Shown one piece after another: positions 10,832-20,525 of a stretch of DNA of 64,000 nt. The translations under genes were made by a program, and so were the position numbers. The notes under the pieces were generated by a model. The model was not told the origin of the DNA. It searched no databases and saw only the letters and a program-made list of their open reading frames with translations. The stretch's first letter is position 1; every line of letters begins with the position of its first letter. This DNA comes from an uncultured Alphaproteobacteria bacterium (GTDB lineage Bacteria; Pseudomonadota; Alphaproteobacteria; RF32; CAG-239). The stretch is taken from the NCBI GenBank assembly GCA_944392255.1, contig CALXVY010000003.1, forward strand, positions 49,443-113,442, written 5' to 3'.

Positions 10832-11133
10832 ATTGCCCTCAAATTTGTTTTTATTTTGTTCTTTGGCATAATATAAACACATATTTTTTTTAAGGCAATA
10901 AGAATCCGCATATTTTTTTTGCAGATTTTAGACAAAATGATTGACAAGACAGTTTGAATATGTTACACATTCGCCACTATGATGAATATTGAGATTTTAC
11001 ATATAGAGTCTATAAGACTTTCTCTCCGACGCTCCTTGGGGGCTGTTATTTTATTTTAAATTTTTTTTAATCCGTTTTTTATGTTTGTTTTTTGCCGCAC
11101 AGTGCGGAGTTTCTAAATTTGTGGAGGGAAAAT
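10832..11133. other. Divergent intergenic region, 302 bases
   Basis: Separates uvrA (minus) from the ATP-grasp gene (plus). A TTGACA box at 10941-10946 with TACACA 17 bases downstream could be a plus-strand promoter; the -10 match is poor. Downstream, the leader holds short self-complementary pieces: AGTCT-ATA-AGACT near 11008, a GC-rich GCTCC...GGGGC patch near 11030 followed by a T-rich run, and a 13-base palindrome CCGCACAGTGCGG at 11095-11107. No gene is seen. Confidence 0.4.
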
Positions 11134-12825
11134 ATGTTTTCCGATTTGAGTAAAAAAGTTAAAGTTTTGTTTGATGATACTGTTGCTAATTTAAGTAAAG
11201 AAGATGTTTTATTTGTGATGCCGGCTTTTTATCCGCAACGTGGCGGAATTTTGGAAGAAGTGGTAGCTAAAGGCGGAAAAGCTATTATTGCCGGTGGAGC
11301 TCCCAAGCAACAGCTCTTTAAGGGTATTGTTCAATACAGCCCAGGGTTTGATACCACGGGTATTAGCGAAACTCCTAAAGAAATACATGAAATTGTCAGC
11401 GCAATTCCTTCTGAAATTGTTAAAGGTAAAAGGGTGGCTTTGTTTGTAGAAGCTCCGGTCGGAAAATATTGGTCTGGTAATCTCAAACTTAAAGGTGCTG
11501 ATATCGTGGCTTCCAATGAACAAAATTTGCGTCTTTTCTTTGAAGAAAAAACAAATTTGCAGAAAATTTTGTTTGAAGCAGGTTTGCAAGATTGTTTTAT
11601 TCCTTCCGAAGTGGTTGATGTGAAAGATTTGTCTGAGCAAGATATGGATAAGCTTTATGCTAAATATCAAGGACAAAGCGGCAAGGTCGTTATTCAATCT
11701 TGCGGTGCCGAAAATTTTGAAAGCGGCGGCGGCAAAGGAACCAGCATTGTTTCTGACTTTGAGGCTTTCAAGCAAAATCTTGCCCAACAAAAGGGCAGTG
11801 TGAAAATTGCCAAATGCATCGAAGGCTTTTGCAGTAATATGTCCATGTTTGTCGGTAATTTGGTGGCAGATGAGCAAACAAAAAGTATGAGTAAAGGTGC
11901 ACTTGGGGCTAAAGATGATGCTTTTAATCCCGATACCATTTATTCTTTGCTTGCTAAAGGTCAAAAACTTGGCATAAATGATGATAATACGGTTGTTTTG
12001 GCTGCTCGTGCTTCTTTAAAAGCCATTGGTGATAAGAATTTAACTCGTAGCCCATCTAACGGCGTCGGCAACTCTTTGGGATATGATTTTCCTGAAGAAA
12101 TTAATGCAAAAGTTGGAGAAATTGCTCAAAAACTCGGTTCTTTGATGGCTAAATGCGGTAAGATTGGTTTGTGCGGCGCTGATTTGATTATTGATAAAAA
12201 TAACCATATCTATATTAATGAAGTTAACGATCGTCAGCAAGGTCCAACCGAACAATTGAGCTTAGATGCCGAACATTCCGGTTTGGTTGGTATTCACAGA
12301 TTGGCATTCTTGGCTAGTTATGCCGATTGCACCAATCCAGAAGTGATGAATGTATTTAAAAAAGTAAGAGAGAATTCAGAAGCTTTGTATAAAAAATCTT
12401 TGCAAAGCGATGGTACATTCTACATCAAAATGATGGGCAAACAAAAAGGGACGGCAACTTCTGTTATTGACATTAATCCCGGAATTTATGCTCTTGATAA
12501 ACAAGCTGATGGTTCTTGGAAGTGGGATTTTTCCAAAAATTATCAATCTGGAAACAATATTGACTTGTCTCAACCGCGTATTTATGCCGGTTTAGCCGGA
12601 ATTAGTTTGAAAAAAGGTCAACAAGTGCCCAGTGGTGCGCAAATTTTGCGTATTGTCGGTAAGGCTAAAAACGGTTCTTCTCCGTTTATGATTTCAGATA
12701 ATAAAGTGGTATTGAATAAAAAATGGTTGCCAATCGTTAATAGTTTGTATACATCTTTATTTGGTAAAGACTACAATAAACAAATTTTGATGACAAACTT
12801 TAATGATGGAACAGTACATGATTGA
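11134..12825 (+). CDS. ATP-grasp domain protein (peptide or amino-acid ligase type)
   Basis: 563 residues from the ATG at 11134, which has GGAGGG at ideal spacing; an ATG at 11092 gives a 14-residue extension without such a site. The middle (residues about 115-410) reads as an ATP-grasp fold: ASNEQNLRLFFEEKTNLQKIL before the lid, GSVKIAKCIEG, then LCGADLIIDKNNHIYINEVNDRQQGPTEQ, in which Asp, Glu and Asn sit where the family binds Mg-ATP. Such enzymes join a carboxylate to an amine or thiol through an acyl-phosphate. The N-terminal 110 and C-terminal 150 residues are not recognised. The stop codon lies inside the next gene, a zinc deacylase, so the two are coupled. The substrate is unknown. 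Confidence 0.7.
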   Translation: MFSDLSKKVKVLFDDTVANLSKEDVLFVMPAFYPQRGGILEEVVAKGGKAIIAGGAPKQQLFKGIVQYSPGFDTTGISETPKEIHEIVSAIPSEIVKGKRVALFVEAPVGKYWSGNLKLKGADIVASNEQNLRLFFEEKTNLQKILFEAGLQDCFIPSEVVDVKDLSEQDMDKLYAKYQGQSGKVVIQSCGAENFESGGGKGTSIVSDFEAFKQNLAQQKGSVKIAKCIEGFCSNMSMFVGNLVADEQTKSMSKGALGAKDDAFNPDTIYSLLAKGQKLGINDDNTVVLAARASLKAIGDKNLTRSPSNGVGNSLGYDFPEEINAKVGEIAQKLGSLMAKCGKIGLCGADLIIDKNNHIYINEVNDRQQGPTEQLSLDAEHSGLVGIHRLAFLASYADCTNPEVMNVFKKVRENSEALYKKSLQSDGTFYIKMMGKQKGTATSVIDINPGIYALDKQADGSWKWDFSKNYQSGNNIDLSQPRIYAGLAGISLKKGQQVPSGAQILRIVGKAKNGSSPFMISDNKVVLNKKWLPIVNSLYTSLFGKDYNKQILMTNFNDGTVHD

Positions 12826-13768
12826 TTATTCAATAAAAAAACACAGAATATTAACTGCCGGCGGTGCAACCGAACTTAGCTTGAATGAGTTTGTTTATAA
12901 AGCCCCTGCCGCAGGAAAGGTTTTGTATATTCAATCCGGTTTGCATGGCGGCGAAACCTCGCAATGGGTTTTGTATCAACTTCATTCTTTTTTAATGAAT
13001 AATCTTAAATGCGGCGAAGTTCATATTGTTCCTTACGCTAATCCGATGGCGTGGATGCAACGTGCCTATTTTTCAACTTTTGGAAAATTCAGCTTGCTTG
13101 ATGGTAAAGATTTTAACCGTTGTTTCCCCGGAAAAAAAGATGGAGATGTTAATGCTCGCCTTTGTTCGGCTATTTTTGATTTGGCAACCAAAGCCGATTT
13201 TGTTTTGGATTTGCACACCTCTAAAAGCTCTAATCCGTTTGCCATTTATACTAAGTTTGAATATGAACCAATGGTCAAAGCTTGTGGTTTGCCTTATAAT
13301 CAATATTCCGATGATGCCAGTATTCCCTCATTACATGGAACCTTTAATGCAGCATTGGACAGAGCCGGGGTTGCTAATGTTACCATAGAATGTGGCAGTC
13401 ATAATGAATATGATGAAAGAAAAATTAATGCTGTTTTCAATGGTATATGTTCCATTTTGGCAGAATTGAATTTGGTGGAAAAATCTCTAACTAACACTTT
13501 ATCAACATCTATTTATCGTTTTGAAAAAAGAAATAAAATCTTTTCCCCTGTTTGCGGTTTGTTCAAGCCGGAAAAAGAATTGGGCGGCAAAATTAAGCAA
13601 GGAGATGTTCTAGGCCTTATTGCCAATGCTTCAAATTTGGCAGAAATGATTGAGGTTAAAGCCCCCATAGATGGGCTGTTGCAGGTTTTGACTGCCGGAC
13701 ATATTGTTTGGGAAGGGGATGTTTTGGCCGAGATTGTGCCCGAAGAAGATTTGCATCTGATTCCTTAG
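12818..13768 (+). CDS. M14-family zinc deacylase/carboxypeptidase (AstE/aspartoacylase-like)
   Basis: 316 residues from the ATG at 12818, which has a GGA ribosome site 7 bases upstream; an in-frame ATG at 12803 is possible but has none. Zinc ligands are visible: GLHGGETS (His and Glu) near residue 44 and LDLHTSK (His) near residue 130. A catalytic Glu candidate is in VTIECGSHNEYDE near residue 190. The C-terminal 70 residues form the beta barrel typical of succinylglutamate desuccinylase/aspartoacylase proteins (PF04952). The family hydrolyses N-acyl amino acids or amide bonds. It overlaps the ATP-grasp gene by 8 bases, suggesting that one enzyme makes and the other cleaves related amides. 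No export signal, so cytoplasmic. Confidence 0.82.
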   Translation: MIDYSIKKHRILTAGGATELSLNEFVYKAPAAGKVLYIQSGLHGGETSQWVLYQLHSFLMNNLKCGEVHIVPYANPMAWMQRAYFSTFGKFSLLDGKDFNRCFPGKKDGDVNARLCSAIFDLATKADFVLDLHTSKSSNPFAIYTKFEYEPMVKACGLPYNQYSDDASIPSLHGTFNAALDRAGVANVTIECGSHNEYDERKINAVFNGICSILAELNLVEKSLTNTLSTSIYRFEKRNKIFSPVCGLFKPEKELGGKIKQGDVLGLIANASNLAEMIEVKAPIDGLLQVLTAGHIVWEGDVLAEIVPEEDLHLIP

Positions 13769-13846
13769 TTAAAATAAAGACTTGCAAAAAGATAAAAAAA
13801 TTTTATTATAAAAGGCTGTGTTGAAACCAAACAGTCTAAGAATTAA

Positions 13847-14965
13847 ATGTTTAAAATTTTAACCAAAATATTTCTATGTGGAGCTTGTGTTTTTCCTTGG
13901 GCGGCAAATGCTGATGTTAATATTGCCGTCGTTGCTCCTTTGGCAGGTGATTATGAAAATCTAGGCAAAGAGCTGGTTAGCGGGGCTCGCATTGCCGTGA
14001 ATGAAATTAATCATAACGGTGGTTTGAACGGTGAAAAAATCAATCTGGTTGTTGTTGATGACCAATGCAATGATACTTTGGCGGTTTCTACCGCGCAAAT
14101 GATTGCCGTAAATTCTTCTCCCAAAGATAAAATGAATTTGGTTATTGGTCCATATTGTCAAAATGCTCTTAAAGATGTGGCTGCAATTTATGCAAAAGCC
14201 AAAATCTTACAAATTGTTCCGACCTCTGTTAGTGGATATGAATTAGCTAACAAACCCAAAACAACTATTGCTCTGGTGGGGAATAGTGAACAGCAAAGTT
14301 TGGCTTTTTTTACATATTATCTTAAAAATTTTGATTTGCAAAAAATGGCTCTGGTTTATAATGGAGCCAATAAAGAAATTGTCGGTGTGGCGGCTGCTTT
14401 GCAAGAAGAGTTCTTTAAAGCCGGAAAAATGCTCGATTTTAAAAGCTATAATTTCACTTCTTATGATGAAGATTATGATCAACTTGCCGAAGATATTTTA
14501 GATGATAAGAGCAAAGTCGTTTTGATTTTAGGTAATCGTAACGAAGTGACAAGTTTGGCTAAAGAATTGAAATCAGAAGATGAAAATTTAGCTGTTTTTG
14601 TTAATAGATATCAAATTGAAGGTTATTATGGCAAAAAAATGGGAAAATATGCTAACGGAACCTATTTTCTTTCTTTGCCGACATTAAAAGAAAATACCGA
14701 GTTTACCGAAACGCTGGTTAAGATGCGTTTGCTCGGAATAGAACCGGAAGGATTGAGTGTTTACGCTTATTCTGCCGTAAAACTTTGGGCTGATATGGTG
14801 GAAAAAGAGGATTCTTATAAGTTTGATAAATTGTCGACTTTGGCTAAGAATATGACTATTAATACCGCTTGGGGCGAAGAAAATTTTGTTAACGGAATGC
14901 CCAAAACTCCTGTAAATTATAGTATTTATAAACTCAATAACGGGGAATATACACAGGTTTATTGA
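13847..14965 (+). CDS. Periplasmic ligand-binding protein, branched-chain amino acid (LivJ) type
   Basis: 372 residues with a signal peptide (FLCGACVFPWAANA, cleaved before DVNIAVV). The mature protein follows the Peripla_BP_6 pattern: VAPLAGDYENLGKELVSGARIAVNEIN at the start, then LNGEKINLVVVDDQCN and VIGPYCQNALKDVAAIYAKAKI. The family binds amino acids or small amides for an ABC transporter, but no permease or ATPase gene is adjacent. It lies 78 bases after the M14 gene, so a shared role in amino-acid or peptide scavenging is plausible. There is no obvious ribosome site before the ATG. Confidence 0.85.
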   Translation: MFKILTKIFLCGACVFPWAANADVNIAVVAPLAGDYENLGKELVSGARIAVNEINHNGGLNGEKINLVVVDDQCNDTLAVSTAQMIAVNSSPKDKMNLVIGPYCQNALKDVAAIYAKAKILQIVPTSVSGYELANKPKTTIALVGNSEQQSLAFFTYYLKNFDLQKMALVYNGANKEIVGVAAALQEEFFKAGKMLDFKSYNFTSYDEDYDQLAEDILDDKSKVVLILGNRNEVTSLAKELKSEDENLAVFVNRYQIEGYYGKKMGKYANGTYFLSLPTLKENTEFTETLVKMRLLGIEPEGLSVYAYSAVKLWADMVEKEDSYKFDKLSTLAKNMTINTAWGEENFVNGMPKTPVNYSIYKLNNGEYTQVY

Positions 14966-15045
14966 TTTTTGTTTCTTTCTCTTTTTTTATCTATATAATC
15001 AGTAACAGTTTTTTTAATTTATTTGTTTTTAAGTAAGGTGATATT

Positions 15046-15510
15046 ATGGTCAGTAGCATTAATAAAGTGATTTTGGTTGGTAATTTGGGCGCAGATCCGA
15101 AAGTGAGCAATACCGCCAATGGTGCAAAAATCGTTAATTTGAATATTGCAACTTCCGATGTCTGGAAAGATAAGCTCTCCGGTGAACGTAAAGAAAGAAC
15201 AGAATGGCATCGTGTGGTTATTTTTAACAGCCAATTGGCCGATATTGCCGAAAGATATTTACGTAAAGGTTCTAAGGTTTATTTGGAAGGTCAGCTCCAA
15301 ACACGTAAATGGGAAGACAATAACGGACAAGAACGTTATACCACTGAAATTGTTTTGCAAAACTATGCCGGTACATTGGTATTGTTAGACGGTCGTGGTG
15401 ATGGTGTTCCTGCCGGCGGCAACGATGTGTTCTCCGGTTCTGCTTCTTCTGGTTGGGATTCTGCTCCTGCTGCACCGGCTGCCGATTTAGATGATGATAT
15501 TCCATTTTAA
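15046..15510 (+). CDS. ssb: Single-stranded DNA-binding protein
   Basis: 154 residues. The OB-fold domain covers residues 1-115 ([15 protein letters not shown] at the start; [33 protein letters not shown] in the core). A Gly/Ala/Ser-rich linker follows, then the acidic tip DLDDDIPF, which docks repair and replication partners. Length and layout are normal for bacterial SSB. AAGGTG precedes the ATG, and a strong terminator follows. Confidence 0.97.
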   Translation: MVSSINKVILVGNLGADPKVSNTANGAKIVNLNIATSDVWKDKLSGERKERTEWHRVVIFNSQLADIAERYLRKGSKVYLEGQLQTRKWEDNNGQERYTTEIVLQNYAGTLVLLDGRGDGVPAGGNDVFSGSASSGWDSAPAAPAADLDDDIPF

Positions 15511-15529
15511 GATATAAAATAGAAACAAA

Positions 15530-15566
15530 AAAAAGAGAAAAGCATGTAAGCTTTTCTCTTTTTTTT
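15530..15566 (+). terminator. Bidirectional terminator between ssb and the FHA gene
   Basis: The stem AAAGAGAAAAGC / GCTTTTCTCTTT has a six-base loop and T runs on both strands. It serves the two convergent genes. Confidence 0.9.
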
Positions 15567-15582
15567 GTTTTGAGGGCTCTTT

Positions 15583-16107
15583 TTACAAAGAGACGATAGT
15601 TCCTCCTAAAGAACAATCAACTAATGCATATTTTCCCGTTATTGTTTTACTGATATAGCAATGAATACGAGAATAGATTGCATCATTTACCAATGTAACA
15701 TCGCAATCTGCATTTCTTCCAATGGTAAAGGCGTCACCCATTTCCAACAACTGTATCTCTTCTTTATAAAGAGACAAGTCTATGGTTATGTTCTTGCTCA
15801 GCAGAATATTCGGAAGGTTGTTTTCCGGAAAAATGGCAATTAGCTTTCTTTCGCGGCCATTGGCTTTTACAAGTTCTTTTACCTCTACTTCTGGTTTGAA
15901 GCATTCTGCAAACTGGACGGAGTTAAAGTTTTTATCAGGAAACTCTTTTAAGTATATATCAGTATACCAAGAGTGTACTTCTACCTTGGAGATGTGATAT
16001 CTCCTTTTGTATTGTAGAATTTCTCCATTGGGAAAATAATTTCCTGTTTTAACTTTTTTGCAAATTATAACTCTCGGAGTTCCATCATGAATGTTTAATT
16101 CTTTCAT
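15583..16107 (-). CDS. FHA-domain protein
   Basis: 174 residues if started at the ATG at 16107 (MKELNIHDGTPR); the open frame extends to an ATG at 16215, but that extension is Phe/Lys-rich and looks non-coding. The last 55 residues resemble a forkhead-associated phosphothreonine-binding domain: FTIGRNADCDVTLVNDAIYSRIH, then YALVDCSLGGTIVSL, with the family's GR, SR and H positions kept. The protein ends right after the strand where the usual NGT loop would be (here GGT). The N-terminal 110 residues are not recognised. No kinase is adjacent; the nearest kinase-like gene, at 35044, is degenerate. Confidence 0.6.
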   Translation of the reverse strand: MKELNIHDGTPRVIICKKVKTGNYFPNGEILQYKRRYHISKVEVHSWYTDIYLKEFPDKNFNSVQFAECFKPEVEVKELVKANGRERKLIAIFPENNLPNILLSKNITIDLSLYKEEIQLLEMGDAFTIGRNADCDVTLVNDAIYSRIHCYISKTITGKYALVDCSLGGTIVSL

Positions 16108-16308
16108 TTTTATATATTTTTTTAGGTTAAACAATAAGCTATGTTTATACTTCAGAAAAATTATTATTCTCTGAGTACCCTCAAAAAATTCAAACTTTCT
16201 AAAATAATAAAACATAACCTTACTTTTCTTGGTTATATTTATGCTATATTTGAAAGAATATGTAAATAAAATTTTGTTACGGAATTATTTTTTCTTTTTG
16301 CTTTGGTT

Positions 16309-17067
16309 TTAAAGCAATGGGGTGGGGGTAGGTGTATCGAGCATTTTTTGAATGGCGTAATTATAATCTTGCGGCGCAAAAAGCAAGTTGACCAATTCCA
16401 TTGGGTTTTTACCGGAAGCAATTTGTTGGCGGGCAATTTCTGCGGCGGTTTCTTTGACAATGGCATTGCGAAAAGCCTCTTGTGCGCTTTCTTTATTGGC
16501 AACATCTTTACCTTGTTTGTGTTCATATAACTTGCGCTCAAAGCGAGCAAACTCATAAACCGGATGTCCACCTTTTTGATAATCTTCCAAATCTTGATGG
16601 AAGGTTTTGGCATCCATCAAAGCGCGAATACCTTTGCCGTCTTTATCGCGATAAATCATCCAATCACAAACAAGCTCAATGTTTAAGGCTTTATCAATTT
16701 CTTTTTCGGAGATGTTTTTAAAGGTGATGTTTTTGATGTTGCCATCTATTGTTTCAATATTGATATTTTCTTCAAAATATTCTTTGTTATAGTTTTTGGG
16801 AGCACGCGGGTTCATCAGAGAGCGGCTTAGACACAGGGCCACCAAAGCAACTTTAAGTTCTTTACTTGCCATATAGGCAATTTTGCGCGGGTCTCTTTTG
16901 ACTTCAAAGTCATCTAAAACTTGTTTGACGCAAAATATGTTAAGCTGATGTAATAACTCTAATTGTTCTTCATCCAAGGCAATGTCGGATTGAATTTGTT
17001 GATTGCAATTCTTTTCAATAATTTTATTAATAGCATCATCAATGAGTTGTTGTTTGTTGGTAGCCAT
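16309..17067 (-). CDS. Protein of unknown function
   Basis: 252 residues, predicted soluble and helical, with no signal or membrane segment. Two regions look ordered: residues 30-90 (LDEEQLELLHQLNIFCVKQVLDDF) and 130-200 (IELVCDWMIYRDKDGKGIRALMDAKTFHQDL). The C-terminus is Pro/Thr-rich (DTPTPTPLL). A weak GGAT ribosome site precedes the ATG. It is divergent from gyrA across about 270 bases. No family recognised. Confidence 0.55.
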   Translation of the reverse strand: MATNKQQLIDDAINKIIEKNCNQQIQSDIALDEEQLELLHQLNIFCVKQVLDDFEVKRDPRKIAYMASKELKVALVALCLSRSLMNPRAPKNYNKEYFEENINIETIDGNIKNITFKNISEKEIDKALNIELVCDWMIYRDKDGKGIRALMDAKTFHQDLEDYQKGGHPVYEFARFERKLYEHKQGKDVANKESAQEAFRNAIVKETAAEIARQQIASGKNPMELVNLLFAPQDYNYAIQKMLDTPTPTPLL

Positions 17068-17339
17068 AATAAATATCCGGTTTGTTGTTAATTTTGCCCT
17101 ATCATATCATATTTTTATCTTTAAGGCTATACGTTTTTTACCCTATTTTTTCCCTATACAGCAATTTTATGTTAACTTTTCAAATTCAAATTTGAACAAC
17201 AATCAAAAATAAGCCACTTTTTTTGGCCGTAGAGAGGAATTTATGCTTTTTTATGTGTGTAAGTTCCAATATTTGCTGGAGGGGTAAAGATATTTTTGCT
17301 ATATTCTTGGCAGTTTGTAATTAAAAAAAGGATAAAAAA

Positions 17340-20183
17340 GTGAGTGAAGAAAACGAAAATTTGGACACTGTTGCCGAGGCTGTAAATCCGAACAGCGGTC
17401 AGGATATTTCTCCTATCGGCATTTGTGATGAAATGAGACGCTCTTATCTTGACTATGCCATGAGCGTTATCGTTTCCCGTGCTTTGCCAGATGTGCGAGA
17501 TGGTTTGAAACCAGTGCATCGTCGTATTATTTATTCTGCTTACGAAAATGGTTATGATTATAACCGCCCATTCAGAAAATCAGCCCGCATCGTCGGTGAT
17601 GTTTTGGGTAAATATCACCCGCACGGTGATAGATCAGTTTATGAAGCCATGGTTCGTATGGCACAACCTTTCTCCATGCGCGTTCCTTTGATTGATGGTC
17701 AAGGTAACTTCGGTTCTATGGATGGTGATAGTGCGGCTGCTATGCGTTATACCGAGGCTCGTTTGGCAAAAGTTGCTCACGCCCTTATTGATGATATTGA
17801 AAAAGATACCGTTGACTTTATGCCGAACTATGATGAAAGTTTGCAAGAACCGACAGTCCTTCCTGCCGCTTATCCAAACTTGCTTGTTAATGGTGCAAAC
17901 GGTATTGCCGTTGGTATGGCTACCAATATTCCGCCACACAACTTGGGTGAAGTTTTAGATGCTTGCTGCGCTTATATTGATGATCCACTCATCTCAATAG
18001 AAGATTTAATCCGCATTGTTCCGGGACCGGATTTCCCGACCGGCGGTTTGATTTTGGGTTACAGCGGTGCAAAATCTGCTTATTTGACCGGACGCGGTTC
18101 GGTTGTTATGCGTGCCAAATGCACTATTGAAGAGCTGAGAAAAGATAAAGAAGCCATCATTGTGCATGAAGTACCGTATCAAGTTAACAAATCAATGCTC
18201 GTGACCAAAATTGCCGAGCTCGTGAAAGAAAAGAAAATTGACGGTATTTCCGATATCCGCGATGAATCTGACCGTCAAGGTGTTCGCGTGGTTATCGAAA
18301 TTAAAAAAGATTTCCAAGCCGATGTGGTTTTGAATCAACTCTATAAGTTTACCCAATTGCAAACCAGCTTTGGTATGAATATGCTCGCTATTAATGGTGG
18401 TCGTCCGATGATGATGAACCTTAAAGACATTATTTCTGCCTTTGTTTCTTTCCGTGAAGAGGTTATTCGTCGTCGTACCATTTTCTTACTCAACAAAGCA
18501 CGTGACAGGGCTCACGTTTTGGTTGGTTTGGCAATTGCCGTTGAAAATATTGATCCGGTTATTGACCTCATCCGTACATCTTCCAATCCGCAAGAAGCTA
18601 AAGATGCTTTGCTTGCCAAAGCATGGCCGGCCGGAGATGTTGAACCTTTGGTTAAACTCATTGATGAACCGGATAGAAAGGTTGAAAACGGAACATATCG
18701 TCTTTCCGAAGCGCAAGCCAAAGCAATTCTTGATTTGAAATTGCAACGCTTGACCGGTTTGGAAAGAGATAAAATTCATGAAGAATTGACCGGTATCGGT
18801 GAAGATATTAAAGAATATCTCTCTATTTTGGCCTCTCGCGAAAAACTCTACGGAATTATGCGTGATGAATTTGTTGCCATTAAAGATGAATATGCAACAC
18901 CGCGTCGCTCCAAAATTGAAGATATTGAATATGATACCGATATTGAATCTCTTATTCAACGTGAAGAAATGGTGGTTACAGTTACTGATGCCGGCTATAT
19001 CAAACGCGTTCCGTTGAATGCTTACAAAGCACAAAAACGTGGCGGTAAAGGAAAATCCGGTATGGCTACCAAAGAAGAAGATTTTGTTTCTCGTCTATTT
19101 GTGGCATCAACCCACACACCGGTACTCTTCTTCTCTTCTAAAGGTTTGGTCTATAAGATGAAAGTTTATAAATTGCCTTTGGGTTCTCCGACCTCTAAAG
19201 GTAAGCCTTTCATCAACCTCTTGCCACTCGATGCCGGTGAAACCATCACCACAATTATGAAATTGCCTGAGAATGAGGCAGAATGCGAGAATATGTCCAT
19301 TATGTTTGCCACATCTCAAGGTAATGTTCGTCGTAACTCTTTGATGGACTTTGTCAATGTTCAATCAAACGGTAAGATAGCCATGAAACTTGATGAAGGC
19401 GACAAACTGATTAACGTTCGTATTTGCCACGAAGATAATGATATTATGCTTGCTGCCCGCAGCGGTAAATGCATCCGCTTCCCGGTTACCGAAGTTCGTG
19501 TCTTTGTCGGTCGTAACTCTACCGGTGTTCGCGGTATTAAATTAGCCGACGGTGATGAAGTTATCTCTATGTCTATTTTGAACCATAATGAAGCCTCAAC
19601 CGAAGAACGTGATGAATATTCTCGTGTTCGTTCAGCCGTTAAACGCTTGATGGCAGAAAGAAACGTCAGCGAAGATGAAATTGCTTTGGCTGATACAGGT
19701 ATTGATTTGAATATCTTGTCTGAAGATAAATACCTGAAGATGAAAGAAAATGAACAATTCATCCTTTCTGTTACATCCACAGGTTATGGTAAACGTACTT
19801 CATCTTATGAATATCGTGTTACCGGTCGTGGTGGTCAGGGTATTGCCAATATGGAAATGTCTGCTCGCAACAAAGAAATTGTAAGCTCATTCCCGATTGA
19901 AGATGATAACCAAATTATGATGGTAACCGATGGCGGTAAACTCATTCGTATGCCGGTTTCTGACATCCGCATTGCCGGACGTAAGACCCAAGGTGTTATC
20001 TTGTTCAGAACAGCAGAAGACGAAAAAGTTGTTTCCGTCACCTGGCTTGATGCCGATGCTGATGATGAAGAAGAGCTCGAGGAAGAAACCGGAAGCGAAG
20101 TTTTGGGTGAAAGCGTTGCCGATATGGAAGAAGACAGCGGTGTAAACGAACCCGAAGTCGAAGCAAATTCCGATGATGAGTAA
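17340..20183 (+). CDS. gyrA: DNA gyrase subunit A
   Basis: 947 residues from a GTG start with AAGGAT upstream. The breakage-reunion domain holds [11 protein letters not shown] with the DNA-linking Tyr at residue 137. The C-terminal pinwheel domain holds the GyrA box QKRGGKG near residue 562, which separates GyrA from ParC. A long acidic tail ([17 protein letters not shown] onward) ends the protein. With GyrB it introduces negative supercoils using ATP. Odd feature: the quinolone pocket reads [12 protein letters not shown], with Arg98 at the position of E. coli Ser83 and Glu102 at Asp87. It is monocistronic, with a strong terminator after it. Confidence 0.98.
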   Translation: MSEENENLDTVAEAVNPNSGQDISPIGICDEMRRSYLDYAMSVIVSRALPDVRDGLKPVHRRIIYSAYENGYDYNRPFRKSARIVGDVLGKYHPHGDRSVYEAMVRMAQPFSMRVPLIDGQGNFGSMDGDSAAAMRYTEARLAKVAHALIDDIEKDTVDFMPNYDESLQEPTVLPAAYPNLLVNGANGIAVGMATNIPPHNLGEVLDACCAYIDDPLISIEDLIRIVPGPDFPTGGLILGYSGAKSAYLTGRGSVVMRAKCTIEELRKDKEAIIVHEVPYQVNKSMLVTKIAELVKEKKIDGISDIRDESDRQGVRVVIEIKKDFQADVVLNQLYKFTQLQTSFGMNMLAINGGRPMMMNLKDIISAFVSFREEVIRRRTIFLLNKARDRAHVLVGLAIAVENIDPVIDLIRTSSNPQEAKDALLAKAWPAGDVEPLVKLIDEPDRKVENGTYRLSEAQAKAILDLKLQRLTGLERDKIHEELTGIGEDIKEYLSILASREKLYGIMRDEFVAIKDEYATPRRSKIEDIEYDTDIESLIQREEMVVTVTDAGYIKRVPLNAYKAQKRGGKGKSGMATKEEDFVSRLFVASTHTPVLFFSSKGLVYKMKVYKLPLGSPTSKGKPFINLLPLDAGETITTIMKLPENEAECENMSIMFATSQGNVRRNSLMDFVNVQSNGKIAMKLDEGDKLINVRICHEDNDIMLAARSGKCIRFPVTEVRVFVGRNSTGVRGIKLADGDEVISMSILNHNEASTEERDEYSRVRSAVKRLMAERNVSEDEIALADTGIDLNILSEDKYLKMKENEQFILSVTSTGYGKRTSSYEYRVTGRGGQGIANMEMSARNKEIVSSFPIEDDNQIMMVTDGGKLIRMPVSDIRIAGRKTQGVILFRTAEDEKVVSVTWLDADADDEEELEEETGSEVLGESVADMEEDSGVNEPEVEANSDDE

Positions 20184-20210
20184 TCTGATTTGCTAAAATG
20201 ATATATCTCA

Positions 20211-20248
20211 AAAGACTCTCAAAACAGAAAGTTTGAGAGTCTTTTTTG
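20211..20248 (+). terminator. gyrA terminator
   Basis: The stem AAAGACTCTCAAA / TTTGAGAGTCTTT has a short loop and ends in a T run. Confidence 0.92.
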
Positions 20249-20525
20249 TTGCAATTTTAGAAACAATGTTTATTATGCTTTGCAGTTAAGAATATTATTC
20301 AGAACTTATTTAATATATTCAAATTTGCATTTGAGAGAGATGTGAATCTGGGCTTTTCGGTGTTTCTTCAATATAATCCCATATTTTTGTTTGCATGTCT
20401 TGACCGAAACCTTATTGGTAAATGTTAAATTTGAGGGGAGATGATTTTCTTGGCTGATTGTCCAGAATTTTTATCTCCCTTTTTTATCAGAAATTATTTT
20501 ATGTATAACCTAAAAATATTGGCTT
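20249..20525 (+). other. Intergenic stretch with a structured, terminator-like element
   Basis: There is no open frame. At 20434-20486 the stem GGGAGAT / ATCTCCC closes an inner stem (TTCTTGG / CCAGAA) and runs into six T residues, 40 bases before the next gene. It could end a small RNA transcribed from this gap or act as an attenuator for the gene at 20526. No known RNA family is recognised. Confidence 0.4.

Noticed and set aside
10941..10969. Sigma-70 promoter call (TTGACA with TACACA)
   Set aside because: The -35 is perfect but the -10 matches only half of TATAAT; kept as a remark, not as a feature.
11209..11964. A long antisense frame (251 codons) within the ATP-grasp gene
   Set aside because: The plus-strand frame has the motifs and ribosome site; the antisense product is rich in Phe and His with no recognisable domain.
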